Shown one piece after another: positions 1-8,384 of a stretch of 56,186 nucleotides of DNA. This DNA comes from Vibrio aquaticus. Lineage in GTDB: Bacteria; Pseudomonadota; Gammaproteobacteria; Enterobacterales; Vibrionaceae. The position numbers were made by a program, and so were the translations under genes. The notes below the pieces were generated by a model. The model was not told the DNA's origin. It saw only the letters and a list, made by a program, of their open reading frames with translations, and did not search any database. Numbering within the stretch: the stretch's first letter is position 1; every line of letters starts with the position of its first letter. The stretch is taken from contig NZ_RXZH01000014.1 in NCBI RefSeq assembly GCF_003970385.1, positions 370 to 56,555 of the forward strand, given 5' to 3'.

Positions 1-20
1 AAGGGCATGTTTACCACTGC

Positions 21-97
21 GGAGTGGTAGTTCAGTTGGTTAGAATACCGGCCTGTCACGCCGGGGGTCGCGGGTTCGAGTCCCGTCCACTCCGCCA
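21..97 (+). tRNA. tRNA-Asp (GTC)
   Basis: A 77-nt cloverleaf. The acceptor stem GGAGTGG pairs with CCACTCC, followed by discriminator G and an encoded CCA. The anticodon GTC is at 55-57 in an 'CTGTCAC' loop, and the T-loop GGTTCGAGTCC is present. A tRNA-Asp followed at once by a terminator is typical of the distal end of an rRNA operon in enteric bacteria and Vibrio; the rRNA genes would lie just outside the window, which is an inference. Confidence 0.98.
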
Positions 98-105
98 CTT
101 ATCAG

Positions 106-131
106 AAAGCCTAGTCTTACGACTAGGCTTT
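106..131 (+). terminator. Terminator after tRNA-Asp
   Basis: A perfect 11-bp stem (AAAGCCTAGTC / GACTAGGCTTT) with a TTAC loop begins 9 nt after the tRNA CCA end. The T-tract is weak (TTCGTCGTTT), but position and stem strength fit termination of the tRNA or rrn transcript. Confidence 0.8.
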
Positions 132-329
132 CGTCGTTTCTAGTGTTAGCAAATCCAGCCTCTCATAAACATCCCTTCAACCTAATGCTCAGATCTCGAG
201 TGTTTGCTCATCCCTATTTCTCAGGCTTGAGTTTGTTTCCTAATTACTGTGTTGACGGTTTCATCGAATATCTTTATCAATAAAGTCTTATATGGACTCA
301 GATTGGGTAGCTTCCTGGATCAACAGAAA
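132..329. other. Intergenic, nothing recognised
   Basis: About 200 bp between the tRNA terminator and the terminator of the cytochrome gene. The open frame that starts here on the plus strand runs antisense through the cytochrome gene and has no ribosome binding site or recognisable product. No promoter or repeat is evident. Confidence 0.5.
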
Positions 330-353
330 GAACCCAGCCTAGAGGCAGGGTTC
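330..353 (-). terminator. Probable terminator of the cytochrome c gene
   Basis: GAACCC-A-GCC / GGC-A-GGGTTC stem with a TAGA loop and one A-A mismatch, 26 nt beyond the stop codon of the minus-strand cytochrome gene. Read on the minus strand it is followed by TTCTTTC, a modest T-tract. Confidence 0.5.
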
Positions 354-379
354 ATTTGTAATGGTTATAGTGGCTATTG

Positions 380-715
380 CTACGGGGTATTCACCTTCTT
401 CACATATGCGAAGATATCTTTCACGTCATCTGCTGTTAGTATCGACTTCCAGGCAGGCATACCTTCATTTCCATTCAGTACCGTATCGATTAACTCTGCT
501 TCACTCTCAAACCACGAATTGAGTCCATCATTTATATTAGATGGCTTTTCTGAGAGAGCTTTTCCTGCAATACCGTCACCATGGCCTTTCTCCCCATGAC
601 AGGCTATACATAGGGTCTTATAGTTCTGTTCACCTTTTTCCACATCGATGGTATTCGCTTGAGTGAGTGAGAACACAGAAAGGGAAATAACGGGAATCAG
701 CACAAGGTTTTTCAT
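380..715 (-). CDS. Periplasmic cytochrome c (class I, c5/c551-like)
   Basis: A 111-residue secreted mono-haem cytochrome, presumably a small periplasmic electron carrier. Residues 1-20 form a signal peptide ending in TQA. The haem attachment motif CIACH is at 36-40, and GMPAW supplies the probable distal Met ligand at residue 86. I start at the ATG at 715 because it gives a clean signal peptide; the longer frame adds 16 residues with no ribosome binding site. It lies beyond the terminator of the haem operon and is probably transcribed alone. The redox partner cannot be told from the sequence. Confidence 0.85.
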   Translation of the reverse strand: MKNLVLIPVISLSVFSLTQANTIDVEKGEQNYKTLCIACHGEKGHGDGIAGKALSEKPSNINDGLNSWFESEAELIDTVLNGNEGMPAWKSILTADDVKDIFAYVKKVNTP

Positions 716-796
716 CAGTATCGCTCTCACTATCAGTATTTGCATTAATGATAAGCTATACACTGTTAACGCTAGGTGAACAGGCTCGTCAGATAT

Positions 797-827
797 AAAA
801 AAACCACCTACAGGAGGTGGTTTTTGT
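797..827 (-). terminator. Terminator of the hemCDXY operon
   Basis: Stem AAAACCACCT / AGGTGGTTTT (800-809 with 815-824) lies 14 nt past the hemY stop codon. On the minus strand it is followed by a run of seven T's. A- and T-runs flank both arms, so it could also act in the other direction. Confidence 0.85.
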
Positions 828-840
828 CTCAGTGGTCAAG

Positions 841-2028
841 TTAGGCTGCGGGTTCTTTGATAAGCGTTAGCGCTTTCTTTGAAACCTCATGGGCAGCTTT
901 CGTGAGGTTCTGTTTTTCTAGGGCATCAGATAGGTAACCGTAATCGGACACATTAGAACGAACAGAAAGTGCTTTTTCGAAGTGTGTTTGTGCCTCAGAC
1001 CATTTTTCTTCGCGGAGATAGAACTGAGCAACGGCGCTGTGTGCATCAGCATTATTGCCATCCTTGCGAAGAACGCCTTCTAGGAAGGTAACGGCTGGAT
1101 GGCTATCTGCTAGCTTCAGCTCAGGCAGCAACGCATAGAGATTGGAGTTAGGGTGTTTCTTCAACGTCTCTTTGATTAAGGTAAAGGCTTCATTGTCAGC
1201 TTGACGAGAGATCAGCTGTTTAGCAAAACATTCAATCAAATGAGTATCCGCTTTCACTTTGCGTGGTAAAGCGTTCCAATGCGCCACTAAACCTTCACTT
1301 CCTTTTTGCTCTGCGACCTCTTGCAGAAGACCACATTGAGCTCGTTGGACTAATGGCTCTTGTTCTTCTTTCGATACGATTTTGTGCTTCACTAGGTTTG
1401 GCAGCAAATCCAATAGTGGTTGCCAGAGCTTGAGTTCAGTGTAGACCTGTTTCAGAAGGTTGAGCACTATAGCGTTATTAGGGTAGCTTCCCTTCAACGT
1501 TGATAGTGTATCGAAGGCGCTAGAATAGTTTGCCTCGCGGATTTGCTGCTTAGCTCGAGTTAACTCCACTGCCAGTTGAGAGTTTTCCTGTTTAGCGGCT
1601 AATTCAAGGTAGCGATCACGTTGTACGTCATCGCCCATACCTTGCGCGGCTTCCGATGCAACTAAGTAACATAGCAGTGGCATATCGTGGTGGTTTGCCC
1701 AGCGAGTTACCTTTTTCTCTGCTTGTTTGAAGTCACCTTCAAGTAGCTTAATGATACCTTCATTCGTATTGCGTCGTGAACGGCGCATCTTACGCACACT
1801 GAAGTAGTTCCACGTCGCTGAGCTAGCGTAGAACGCTTTTTTCACTAGGTACTCAAGACCAAATAGACCAGCCAAAGCAGCAATCACAAAGATGACTAAG
1901 GTCGTAACACTCATTTCTATGGTTTTACTCGCTACAGAAATCAGCACGTAGCCTTGTTGACCAGCATATTGCGTTCCAGCAAATAGCCCTAGCCCAAGTA
2001 CAACAAAGAGGAAAATCAGACGAAACAT
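841..2028 (-). CDS. hemY: HemY, membrane-anchored TPR protein of the haem operon
   Basis: A 395-residue inner-membrane protein. Two hydrophobic segments (about 1-25 and 40-62) are followed by a long helical region with TPR-like repeats, clearest at about 320-385. The HemY family lies at the end of gammaproteobacterial hem operons; it is associated with late haem or porphyrin handling but has no established catalytic role. It must not be confused with the protoporphyrinogen oxidase also named HemY. Its ATG overlaps the hemX stop codon by one base (TAATG), implying translational coupling. Confidence 0.93.
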   Translation of the reverse strand: MFRLIFLFVVLGLGLFAGTQYAGQQGYVLISVASKTIEMSVTTLVIFVIAALAGLFGLEYLVKKAFYASSATWNYFSVRKMRRSRRNTNEGIIKLLEGDFKQAEKKVTRWANHHDMPLLCYLVASEAAQGMGDDVQRDRYLELAAKQENSQLAVELTRAKQQIREANYSSAFDTLSTLKGSYPNNAIVLNLLKQVYTELKLWQPLLDLLPNLVKHKIVSKEEQEPLVQRAQCGLLQEVAEQKGSEGLVAHWNALPRKVKADTHLIECFAKQLISRQADNEAFTLIKETLKKHPNSNLYALLPELKLADSHPAVTFLEGVLRKDGNNADAHSAVAQFYLREEKWSEAQTHFEKALSVRSNVSDYGYLSDALEKQNLTKAAHEVSKKALTLIKEPAA

Positions 2029-3224
2029 TATTTATCCTCCGCTATTAGAGTCGTGACCTCACGGCGTAGGCGATCACGAATGACATCAGATAACTCTTGC
2101 TGAGTTTCTAACTTCACTGGGTATTCGACTTGGATTGTCTGCTTCGAGAGTAGTTCTAGAGCGCTGTTAAACTCTTTTACTTCGTTAGAGTCTTGGTTAA
2201 AGAAAGTGCTCGACCACTTATCTGCGGTCGTTAAAGCCGTTGAGTAAATCTCTTGTTGCTCAACATAGACCGCTTTAATCGCTGTTTCTAATTTCGCCTT
2301 AATGTTCTCTTTTAAGTAGAAATGTTGTTGAGGTGATAGTAGAGGAATGACATTGCCATCACGGGTGCGGAAGGTAATGAAGTTCTCTGAAAAATCTTTC
2401 AACGAAGTCATTAGGTTGTCTTGCCAGTCAGTAACATCTTGCGATACGACTTGCTTTTCAACTTTATCGGCTTCAGGCAGTAGCGCGTTAGCGAGAGGAA
2501 GCTTGTCAACTTGTTGTTGTAATGCAGTGATGCGCAGAACCAAACCCTCACGGTCAATCAAAGGTACGGTCTTGAGCTTGGTAATGTCATTCGCCATCGA
2601 TTTACGTAATGGCACCAAGCTAGGATCATTGAGCGCTGCGATGCGTTGATCTGCACTTTCCATTAACTGAGTAGCGCTTACTGCGTCATGTTCTAAGAAC
2701 AGTTTACGACCCGCGAGTTTAACCAAGTAATCTGCTTCAGCCAAAAGCCAATCATTTGGGCGGCGTCCTTTGACGTCAGCCATGGCAAGCTGAAGGCTTT
2801 CGATGCTTTTCTGTTGCTGTTCAAGAACGGTTTCCGCGCGGTGAGTAATTTCAGTCGCTTTTGCGATTGCTTTTTGTTGGCTTGTTTCGAGATCAGATTG
2901 AATGCTCGATTGAGTTTGCTGTAGCTGAGTCTGGAGGGCATTGATTTGAGCTTGATACTCGGCATTCTTCTGCTGCGTATAGATAGTTAGACCACCGCCG
3001 AATAAGATTGAGATAACTAGCGCAACCGCGCCTAATTTAACACCTCGCTTACCGTGTTTTTCTTCGAATTCAACGGAAGTCGACGTGGCTGTGGCTGGGG
3101 ACTCGGGTTCTTTTGCCGTCGTTTCTTTAGCATCGGTCGAGGCAGCTTGATTCGCTTGTGTTTCCTCTGCCTTATTCTTTTCTTGGTCAGGGGCAATGGT
3201 TTCGTTTTTATTCTTGCTTGTCAT
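2028..3224 (-). CDS. hemX: HemX, uroporphyrinogen-III C-methyltransferase-like membrane protein
   Basis: A 398-residue bitopic protein. Residues 1-60 are charged and low-complexity (rich in K, E, T, A) and presumably cytoplasmic. One transmembrane segment lies at about 66-88. It is followed by a coiled coil rich in Gln (about 90-150) and a periplasmic domain. Although databases often call it a uroporphyrin-III methyltransferase, it has no SAM-binding motifs, so that enzymatic name is doubtful. It sits between hemD (3-nt gap) and hemY (1-base overlap) in one operon. Confidence 0.93.
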   Translation of the reverse strand: MTSKNKNETIAPDQEKNKAEETQANQAASTDAKETTAKEPESPATATSTSVEFEEKHGKRGVKLGAVALVISILFGGGLTIYTQQKNAEYQAQINALQTQLQQTQSSIQSDLETSQQKAIAKATEITHRAETVLEQQQKSIESLQLAMADVKGRRPNDWLLAEADYLVKLAGRKLFLEHDAVSATQLMESADQRIAALNDPSLVPLRKSMANDITKLKTVPLIDREGLVLRITALQQQVDKLPLANALLPEADKVEKQVVSQDVTDWQDNLMTSLKDFSENFITFRTRDGNVIPLLSPQQHFYLKENIKAKLETAIKAVYVEQQEIYSTALTTADKWSSTFFNQDSNEVKEFNSALELLSKQTIQVEYPVKLETQQELSDVIRDRLRREVTTLIAEDK

Positions 3225-3227
3225 TAC

Positions 3228-3971
3228 TTATTGTCCTGTTTCATCTGACTGGAGAGCAGCCAATAACACTGGGTTAGAAGCACTTAAGGTATTGGTGACA
3301 GCGTTAAAACCAATCTCACGTGCTTGCTGTGCAATTCGTTCACTTGGAACATACAAGTGAAGCGTGAATAACCAGTTACGTTCAATACTCGAAAGTTGAG
3401 AGATAAAATACTCAAGCTGACCTGAACTGGTTATGACTAACTGGGTAATTTGTTTATCTTGCCAGAGAGGAATGAATAAATCTGAGCGGAAAGCTAGGTT
3501 TTCTCGTTTGTAGACTTCGCGATATTCAACTAGAGCCCCTCTTTTCAACAAGGTCTCAAAGATGAGCTCTCGTCCTCCGTTTCCTCGCAAGATAAGGATC
3601 TTTTTGTTGGTGACATTTTGCAGAAAACTCATCAGCAATAAGTGTTCACTGTCACCAATGTCTGGGTAGTGTACTGTCTGCTGAATAGATTTGCTTAAAA
3701 CATGTGCAGTTTTTTGACCAACGGCAAGATAGAGTGCATTTGACGGCCAACTTTGACCTATTTCTGTAAGATAGTCGCTAGTTTGGGACACTGCGTGTTG
3801 ACTGACAGCGATAATAATATCGAAAGAAGAGAGGTGGTTCTCCAGTCCTTTGAGTTGATCTCCGGACTGGATTTCAATCAGAGGGTGGTGACAGTTATCT
3901 ATCCCCACCGTTGATAATTGTTGGCAAAGTGAAAGGCCTTGCTTTCCCGGCCTAGTGACCAGTACTGCCAT
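3228..3971 (-). CDS. hemD: Uroporphyrinogen-III synthase
   Basis: A 247-residue cytosolic enzyme that closes hydroxymethylbilane with inversion of ring D to give uroporphyrinogen III, the branch point for haem, sirohaem and B12. Family marks are VTRPGKQG at the N-terminus and the 'VITSSGQLEYF' segment in the second half. HemD proteins diverge strongly, so position between hemC (6-nt gap) and hemX is the best support. Length is typical. Confidence 0.95.
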   Translation of the reverse strand: MAVLVTRPGKQGLSLCQQLSTVGIDNCHHPLIEIQSGDQLKGLENHLSSFDIIIAVSQHAVSQTSDYLTEIGQSWPSNALYLAVGQKTAHVLSKSIQQTVHYPDIGDSEHLLLMSFLQNVTNKKILILRGNGGRELIFETLLKRGALVEYREVYKRENLAFRSDLFIPLWQDKQITQLVITSSGQLEYFISQLSSIERNWLFTLHLYVPSERIAQQAREIGFNAVTNTLSASNPVLLAALQSDETGQ

Positions 3972-3977
3972 AGAGCA

Positions 3978-4916
3978 TTACTCGTGATCAGCGTAAAGTT
4001 TGGTTAAAATTTCTTTAGCGCCATCGTCGAGTAGCTGATTGGCGAGCTCAACACCGAGTGACTCTGCGTCTTGGCGCGAACCACGAATTTCACCTCGAAC
4101 AATCTTCGAACCATCAGGTTCACCGACTAACGCACGTAGCCAAATGTTGTCACCGTCAATAAGAGAGTAGCTACCAATTGGCACCTGACAGCCGCCCTCT
4201 AAAGTAAGATTCATTGCACGTTCACAAAGAACACGATCAGCGGTTTCTTTGTGGTTTAGCGGCTCAAGTAACTTAATTAGGCGTTCATCATCAAGGCGAC
4301 ACTCAATACCCACGGCGCCTTGGCCAACCGCTGGCAGTGATTGCTCTGGCTCAATAAAGCTCTTAATGCGCTCTTCAAGCTCTAAACGTTTTAGACCTGC
4401 AGCAGCAAGAATAATCGCATCATATTGACCATCGTCCAGTTTCCCTAAACGAGTGCCCACATTTCCGCGTAATTCTTTAATCACTAAGTCAGGGCGGTAT
4501 TCTTTCAGTTGGCATTGACGACGTAGGCTGCATGTACCCACAACCGCGCCTTGTGGCAGCTCATCAATGTTGTTGTAAGTGTTCGAAACGAAGGCGTCAC
4601 GCGGGTCTTCACGTTCACAAATCGTCACAAGACCTAGTCCTTCAGGAAAGTCGACCGGGACATCTTTCATTGAGTGAACGGCTAAGTCAGCACGTCCTTC
4701 TAGCATCGCAACTTCTAATTCTTTAACGAACAGACCTTTGCCACCTACTTTAGCTAATGGTGTATCTAGAATGATGTCACCTTTAGTCACCATAGTAACA
4801 AGTTCAACTTCTAGACCAGGGTGCGCCGCTTTGAGTGCATCTTTAACGAAGTGAGCTTGCCAAAGAGCAAGTGGGCTTTTTCGCGTTGCGATTCGAATAG
4901 GAGTGGATTGAGTCAT
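3978..4916 (-). CDS. hemC: Hydroxymethylbilane synthase (porphobilinogen deaminase)
   Basis: A 312-residue enzyme joining four porphobilinogens into hydroxymethylbilane. Cys243 in GGCQVPIG carries the dipyrromethane cofactor, and Asp85 in HSMKDVP is the catalytic acid. The arginine-rich SLRRQCQL region (130-137) binds the growing chain. It is the first gene of the hemCDXY operon and is divergent from cyaA across 335 bp, the arrangement known in E. coli and Vibrio. Confidence 0.99.
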   Translation of the reverse strand: MTQSTPIRIATRKSPLALWQAHFVKDALKAAHPGLEVELVTMVTKGDIILDTPLAKVGGKGLFVKELEVAMLEGRADLAVHSMKDVPVDFPEGLGLVTICEREDPRDAFVSNTYNNIDELPQGAVVGTCSLRRQCQLKEYRPDLVIKELRGNVGTRLGKLDDGQYDAIILAAAGLKRLELEERIKSFIEPEQSLPAVGQGAVGIECRLDDERLIKLLEPLNHKETADRVLCERAMNLTLEGGCQVPIGSYSLIDGDNIWLRALVGEPDGSKIVRGEIRGSRQDAESLGVELANQLLDDGAKEILTKLYADHE

Positions 4917-5251
4917 AGCGTTCTACTGAAAACAAAATAATGAGCTAATCCTACCACTGTCGACTCAAAAAGTATTATTGGTTCTTTCTTCGAGCTTCGG
5001 TTTAATAACCGCTAGCATAAAATCATTAAAAGAGTGTGATTAAGGTCTCGTTTGTAAAGTAGGCTATTATTATTAATAGGAGTTACGTACCACACTATGG
5101 ACGACAATGATGGGTGGGCAAAATAGTGTCGAATTGATCGTACATTTCTTTACCAGCTGAAAGAAAAGTGTTAGATTGATCACGTTTTGTTGGTGCTTTA
5201 GAACAATTAATAGTCAAAGCACTCTCTAGGATATGAACCAAGGAAGCTCTC
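4917..5251. promoter_or_regulatory. Divergent hemC / cyaA control region
   Basis: A 335-bp non-coding stretch between two divergent operons, so it must hold promoters for both. I see a CRP-like site at 5169-5184 and a small AT-rich palindrome, CTATTA-TTAT-TAATAG, at 5064-5079. I could not assign -35/-10 hexamers with confidence. Confidence 0.6.
5169..5184. promoter_or_regulatory. Candidate CRP binding site upstream of cyaA
   Basis: TGTTA-GATTGA-TCACG matches the CRP consensus TGTGA-N6-TCACA at 8 of 10 conserved positions and lies 68 bp before the cyaA start codon. In E. coli CRP-cAMP represses cyaA from a site near its promoter; feedback here is inferred by analogy. Confidence 0.55.
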
Positions 5252-7780
5252 TTGCAGGCTTACACCAAGACGCTAACTAAAAGACTTGATAACCTCAACC
5301 AGCAACGTATTGAACGTGCGCTGGCTCTTATGGATTTACCTAGTCAGCGTGTATTCCATCTCATTCCAACCTTATTTCATTTCAATCACCCAGTCATGCC
5401 GGGTTACTTCGATGCCAATGTCCCTTTTGGTATTTGTGACTTTGAACTTAATGAAATTCAACAACAGTTTGTAGAAGATACACAGTTAACGATTGGCCAA
5501 GACTTACCGAAAGCTGATGAACCCGAAATCTTGGGTTTGTACACCATGGGCAGTACTTCTTCCATTGGTCAAAGCACGTCGAGTGATCTCGACATTTGGG
5601 TGTGTGTTTCTCCTAGTATGAGCGCCGATGTTCGCGAAAGCCTCACCAATAAATGCCTACTAATTACAGACTGGGCTCAGACTCAGGGTGTCGAAGCCAA
5701 CTTCTTCTTGATGGATGAAGAGCGATTCCGCTCGAATCATTCAGAAGAGATGACTGGTGACAACTGTGGCTCGTCTCAACACCTACTTCTTCTGGATGAA
5801 TTCTATCGCAGTGCGGTCCGCTTAGCCGGACAACGTTTACTGTGGCAAATCGTGCCGCCAGAGATGGAAGAGTGCTACGACGAATATGTGTCAGACCTAT
5901 GCAGTAAAGGGTACATTGATTGTTCTAAGTGGATCGATTTCGGTCAACTTAATCGTATCCCTGCAGAGGAGTATTTTGGCTCGAACCTATGGCAACTGTA
6001 TAAGAGTATCGACTCACCATACAAATCGGTTCTGAAAGCGATTTTACTTGAAGCCTATTCGTGGGAGTACCCAAACACTCAACTTCTTAGCTTAGATACC
6101 AAACGCCGCTTCTTTGCTCATGAGCCTGATCTCTATGGCATGGATGCGTATTATCTGATGCTTGAAAAGGTAACTCGTTACCTGGAGCGTATTGGTGATA
6201 CCACGCGTTTGGATTTAGTGCGTCGCTGTTTCTATCTGAAAACCCACGAAAAGCTCTCACGAGAGCCAAGTGTTGGGTCAGTAGCTTGGCGTCGTGAAGC
6301 GATGACGGACATGGTCCAGAAATGGGACTGGTCAGACTCAGTGATTGCTGAGCTCGATGATCGTCGTAACTGGAAGGTTGAGCAGGTTAAAGACGTTCAC
6401 CACGCTTTGCTTGATGCATTAATGCAGAGTTACCGTAACCTAATTCAGTTCGCACGCCGCAATGACATTACTTCGGCGATCAGCCCGCAAGATATCAGTA
6501 TCCTAGCGCGTAAGCTGTATGCTGCGTTTGAGGTTCTTCCGGGCAAAGTCACTCTGTTAAATCCGCAGATTTCGCCTGATTTACATGAATCTGATCTGAC
6601 GTTTATTGAAGTTCGTCCTGGGCGCACCAATAAGTCTGGTTGGTATCTGTATAAGCAGCCACTGACGCCACATCGAATTCTTGGCCAAGCACCACTCGAA
6701 CACAACGAATATTTGAGTAAGCTGGTTGCGTGGTCATTCTTTAATGGTTTGATTACGGAATCGACGCGTTTGCATTCGGTGATTCGTGATGCGCATTTAG
6801 ACATCGATAAGTTCTATCAGATGGTAAGTGACCTGCGAAACACCTTCTCATTGCGTAAGCGTCGCCCGACCATGCAAGCTCTGTCGAGCCCGTGTGAGAT
6901 TAGCCAGTTGGCGATGTTCATCAACTTTGAAAGCGATCCAACCTCAGAGCTCAGCGGCAAGTCACTGAAACTGGACCCAAGAAGCACTGACATCTTCAGT
7001 TTTGGTCCAGAGCAGAAATGCTTAGTGGGCAGCGTTGATTTGGTGTACCGCAATTCATGGCATGAAGTTCGTACCTTACATTTTAAGGGCGAAACAGCGA
7101 TGCTGGATGCGCTGAAAACCGTACTGGGTAAGATGCACCAAGATGCGATTCCACCTGAGTCTGTGGATGTGTTCTGTTACAGCAAAAACCTACGTGGTGT
7201 GATGCGTAATATGGTGTATCAGCTATTGGCTGAATGCATTGATTTACGTTTAAAGCCAGTTGAGCAAGAAAAACGTCGCCGCTTTAAAGCACTACGCATT
7301 GGTCAGCAAACGCATGGCTTGTTCTTTGAACGTCGTGGCGTGTCGGTGCAAATGCTTGAGAACTCGGTCGATTTCTACCGCAGTATTTCAACCAACAAAC
7401 TTAAGGGCTCCCCTTTACTGATGTTGGATAAAGAGCAAGATTATCAGTTGCCAGAAGTGGTGGATGGTTTTGCGAGTGAAGGTTTGGTTCAGTTCTTCTT
7501 TGAGGATAATGAGCAGGGCTTCAATATTTATGTATTGGATGAAGCCAATCGCGTTGAAGTCTATCACCAGTTCAAAGGTGAGAAAGACGACATGATCGCG
7601 AGTGTAAATAGTTTCTATACTTCGGTTCAGGACGAGAACACACTCTCTTCTAAGCTCATTAACTTTAACTTACCTCAATACTATCAGATTGTTCAGTGTG
7701 AGGATGATGAGCCCTATATCGTGCCTTACCGTAATGATGGTGCAAGTTACTCAAGACCAAATAAAACGGTCAATGCGTAA
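5252..7780 (+). CDS. cyaA: Class I adenylate cyclase
   Basis: An 842-residue cytosolic enzyme making cAMP from ATP, the signal read by CRP. The N-terminal nucleotidyltransferase-like catalytic motif begins at Gly100-Ser101 and ends with SDLDIW carrying Asp112 and Asp114. The C-terminal half is the regulatory region through which glucose/PTS status acts in E. coli. The start is TTG at 5252, supported by AAGGAA seven bases upstream and by the conserved N-terminus; a TTG start keeps cyaA expression low in E. coli too. A terminator follows. Confidence 0.98.
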   Translation: MQAYTKTLTKRLDNLNQQRIERALALMDLPSQRVFHLIPTLFHFNHPVMPGYFDANVPFGICDFELNEIQQQFVEDTQLTIGQDLPKADEPEILGLYTMGSTSSIGQSTSSDLDIWVCVSPSMSADVRESLTNKCLLITDWAQTQGVEANFFLMDEERFRSNHSEEMTGDNCGSSQHLLLLDEFYRSAVRLAGQRLLWQIVPPEMEECYDEYVSDLCSKGYIDCSKWIDFGQLNRIPAEEYFGSNLWQLYKSIDSPYKSVLKAILLEAYSWEYPNTQLLSLDTKRRFFAHEPDLYGMDAYYLMLEKVTRYLERIGDTTRLDLVRRCFYLKTHEKLSREPSVGSVAWRREAMTDMVQKWDWSDSVIAELDDRRNWKVEQVKDVHHALLDALMQSYRNLIQFARRNDITSAISPQDISILARKLYAAFEVLPGKVTLLNPQISPDLHESDLTFIEVRPGRTNKSGWYLYKQPLTPHRILGQAPLEHNEYLSKLVAWSFFNGLITESTRLHSVIRDAHLDIDKFYQMVSDLRNTFSLRKRRPTMQALSSPCEISQLAMFINFESDPTSELSGKSLKLDPRSTDIFSFGPEQKCLVGSVDLVYRNSWHEVRTLHFKGETAMLDALKTVLGKMHQDAIPPESVDVFCYSKNLRGVMRNMVYQLLAECIDLRLKPVEQEKRRRFKALRIGQQTHGLFFERRGVSVQMLENSVDFYRSISTNKLKGSPLLMLDKEQDYQLPEVVDGFASEGLVQFFFEDNEQGFNIYVLDEANRVEVYHQFKGEKDDMIASVNSFYTSVQDENTLSSKLINFNLPQYYQIVQCEDDEPYIVPYRNDGASYSRPNKTVNA

Positions 7781-7799
7781 CACGAAATCAGTTGAAACA

Positions 7800-7826
7800 A
7801 AAAAGAGCACAGTGAGTGCTCTTTTT
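7800..7826. terminator. Bidirectional terminator between cyaA and cyaY
   Basis: AAAAAGAGCAC / GTGCTCTTTTT, an 11-bp perfect stem with loop AGTGA. It has a T-run to 7829 on the plus strand and an A-run giving T's on the minus strand, so it serves the convergent cyaA and cyaY genes. Confidence 0.92.
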
Positions 7827-7844
7827 TTTGATTTTTTTGGAGTT

Positions 7845-8159
7845 TTAAACCCACTCAATCTCTTCATCACAGTGCTTTTCACACTCTTGTTTAACCATGG
7901 CGATCAGCTCCATTTGTGTTTTAGAGCAAGTCCATTGATCATCAATCAGTGAGAAGTGAAAGCCGCCAGATTTCGATGCTAACCAGATCTCTTTCATTGG
8001 TTCTTGGCGGTTGATAATGATTTGGCTACGGTCTTCAAATTCTAGTGTCATAACATTGCCAGAAGTCTCGTAGTCGATGTCCGCGCCTGAATCATCAATC
8101 ATTTCCTCGATGATTTGCATTTTTACATCTACTAACTGATGAAATTCAGTCTCGTTCAT
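7845..8159 (-). CDS. cyaY: CyaY, bacterial frataxin
   Basis: A 104-residue frataxin homologue that binds iron and tunes iron-sulfur cluster assembly on IscS/IscU. The N-terminal acidic helix (EEMIDDSGADIDYE) and the central strand motif leading to EIWLASKSGGFHF are characteristic. The start is the ATG at 8159; the 24 residues upstream in the open frame are not family-like. It is convergent with cyaA and divergent from lptM, as in E. coli. Confidence 0.96.
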   Translation of the reverse strand: MNETEFHQLVDVKMQIIEEMIDDSGADIDYETSGNVMTLEFEDRSQIIINRQEPMKEIWLASKSGGFHFSLIDDQWTCSKTQMELIAMVKQECEKHCDEEIEWV

Positions 8160-8234
8160 CCAATCTATCCTATTGCTTTTCTTGAGTGTGGTGCGATTAT
8201 AGGGGGCATTGAAAGAATAATCACGATACAACCG

Positions 8235-8354
8235 ATGAAAAAATCACTCTTAGCGCTATTTATCTTCACACTTCTTGGCTTAGCTGGCTGTGGTCAAACT
8301 GGACCTCTTTACATGCCGAATGATGCTCCGCAGAACGAGCAACCTTCGCAATAA
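8235..8354 (+). CDS. lptM: LptM (YifL), LPS-assembly lipoprotein
   Basis: A 39-residue lipoprotein. The signal peptide ends in the lipobox LAGC with lipidated Cys19, followed by the family signature CGQTGPLY. In E. coli LptM binds the LptD-LptE translocon and promotes correct disulfide maturation of LptD. The start is the ATG at 8235; the open frame extends further upstream but would cover the cyaY start. It lies 30 bp before lysA, the order seen across gammaproteobacteria. Confidence 0.92.
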   Translation: MKKSLLALFIFTLLGLAGCGQTGPLYMPNDAPQNEQPSQ

Positions 8355-8384
8355 AAATAGAATCAGAATATAAGGGAAAGAACT

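Noticed and set aside
249..599. 116-residue open frame on the plus strand
   Set aside because: It runs antisense through the cytochrome c gene, lacks a ribosome binding site and has no recognisable composition or domain.
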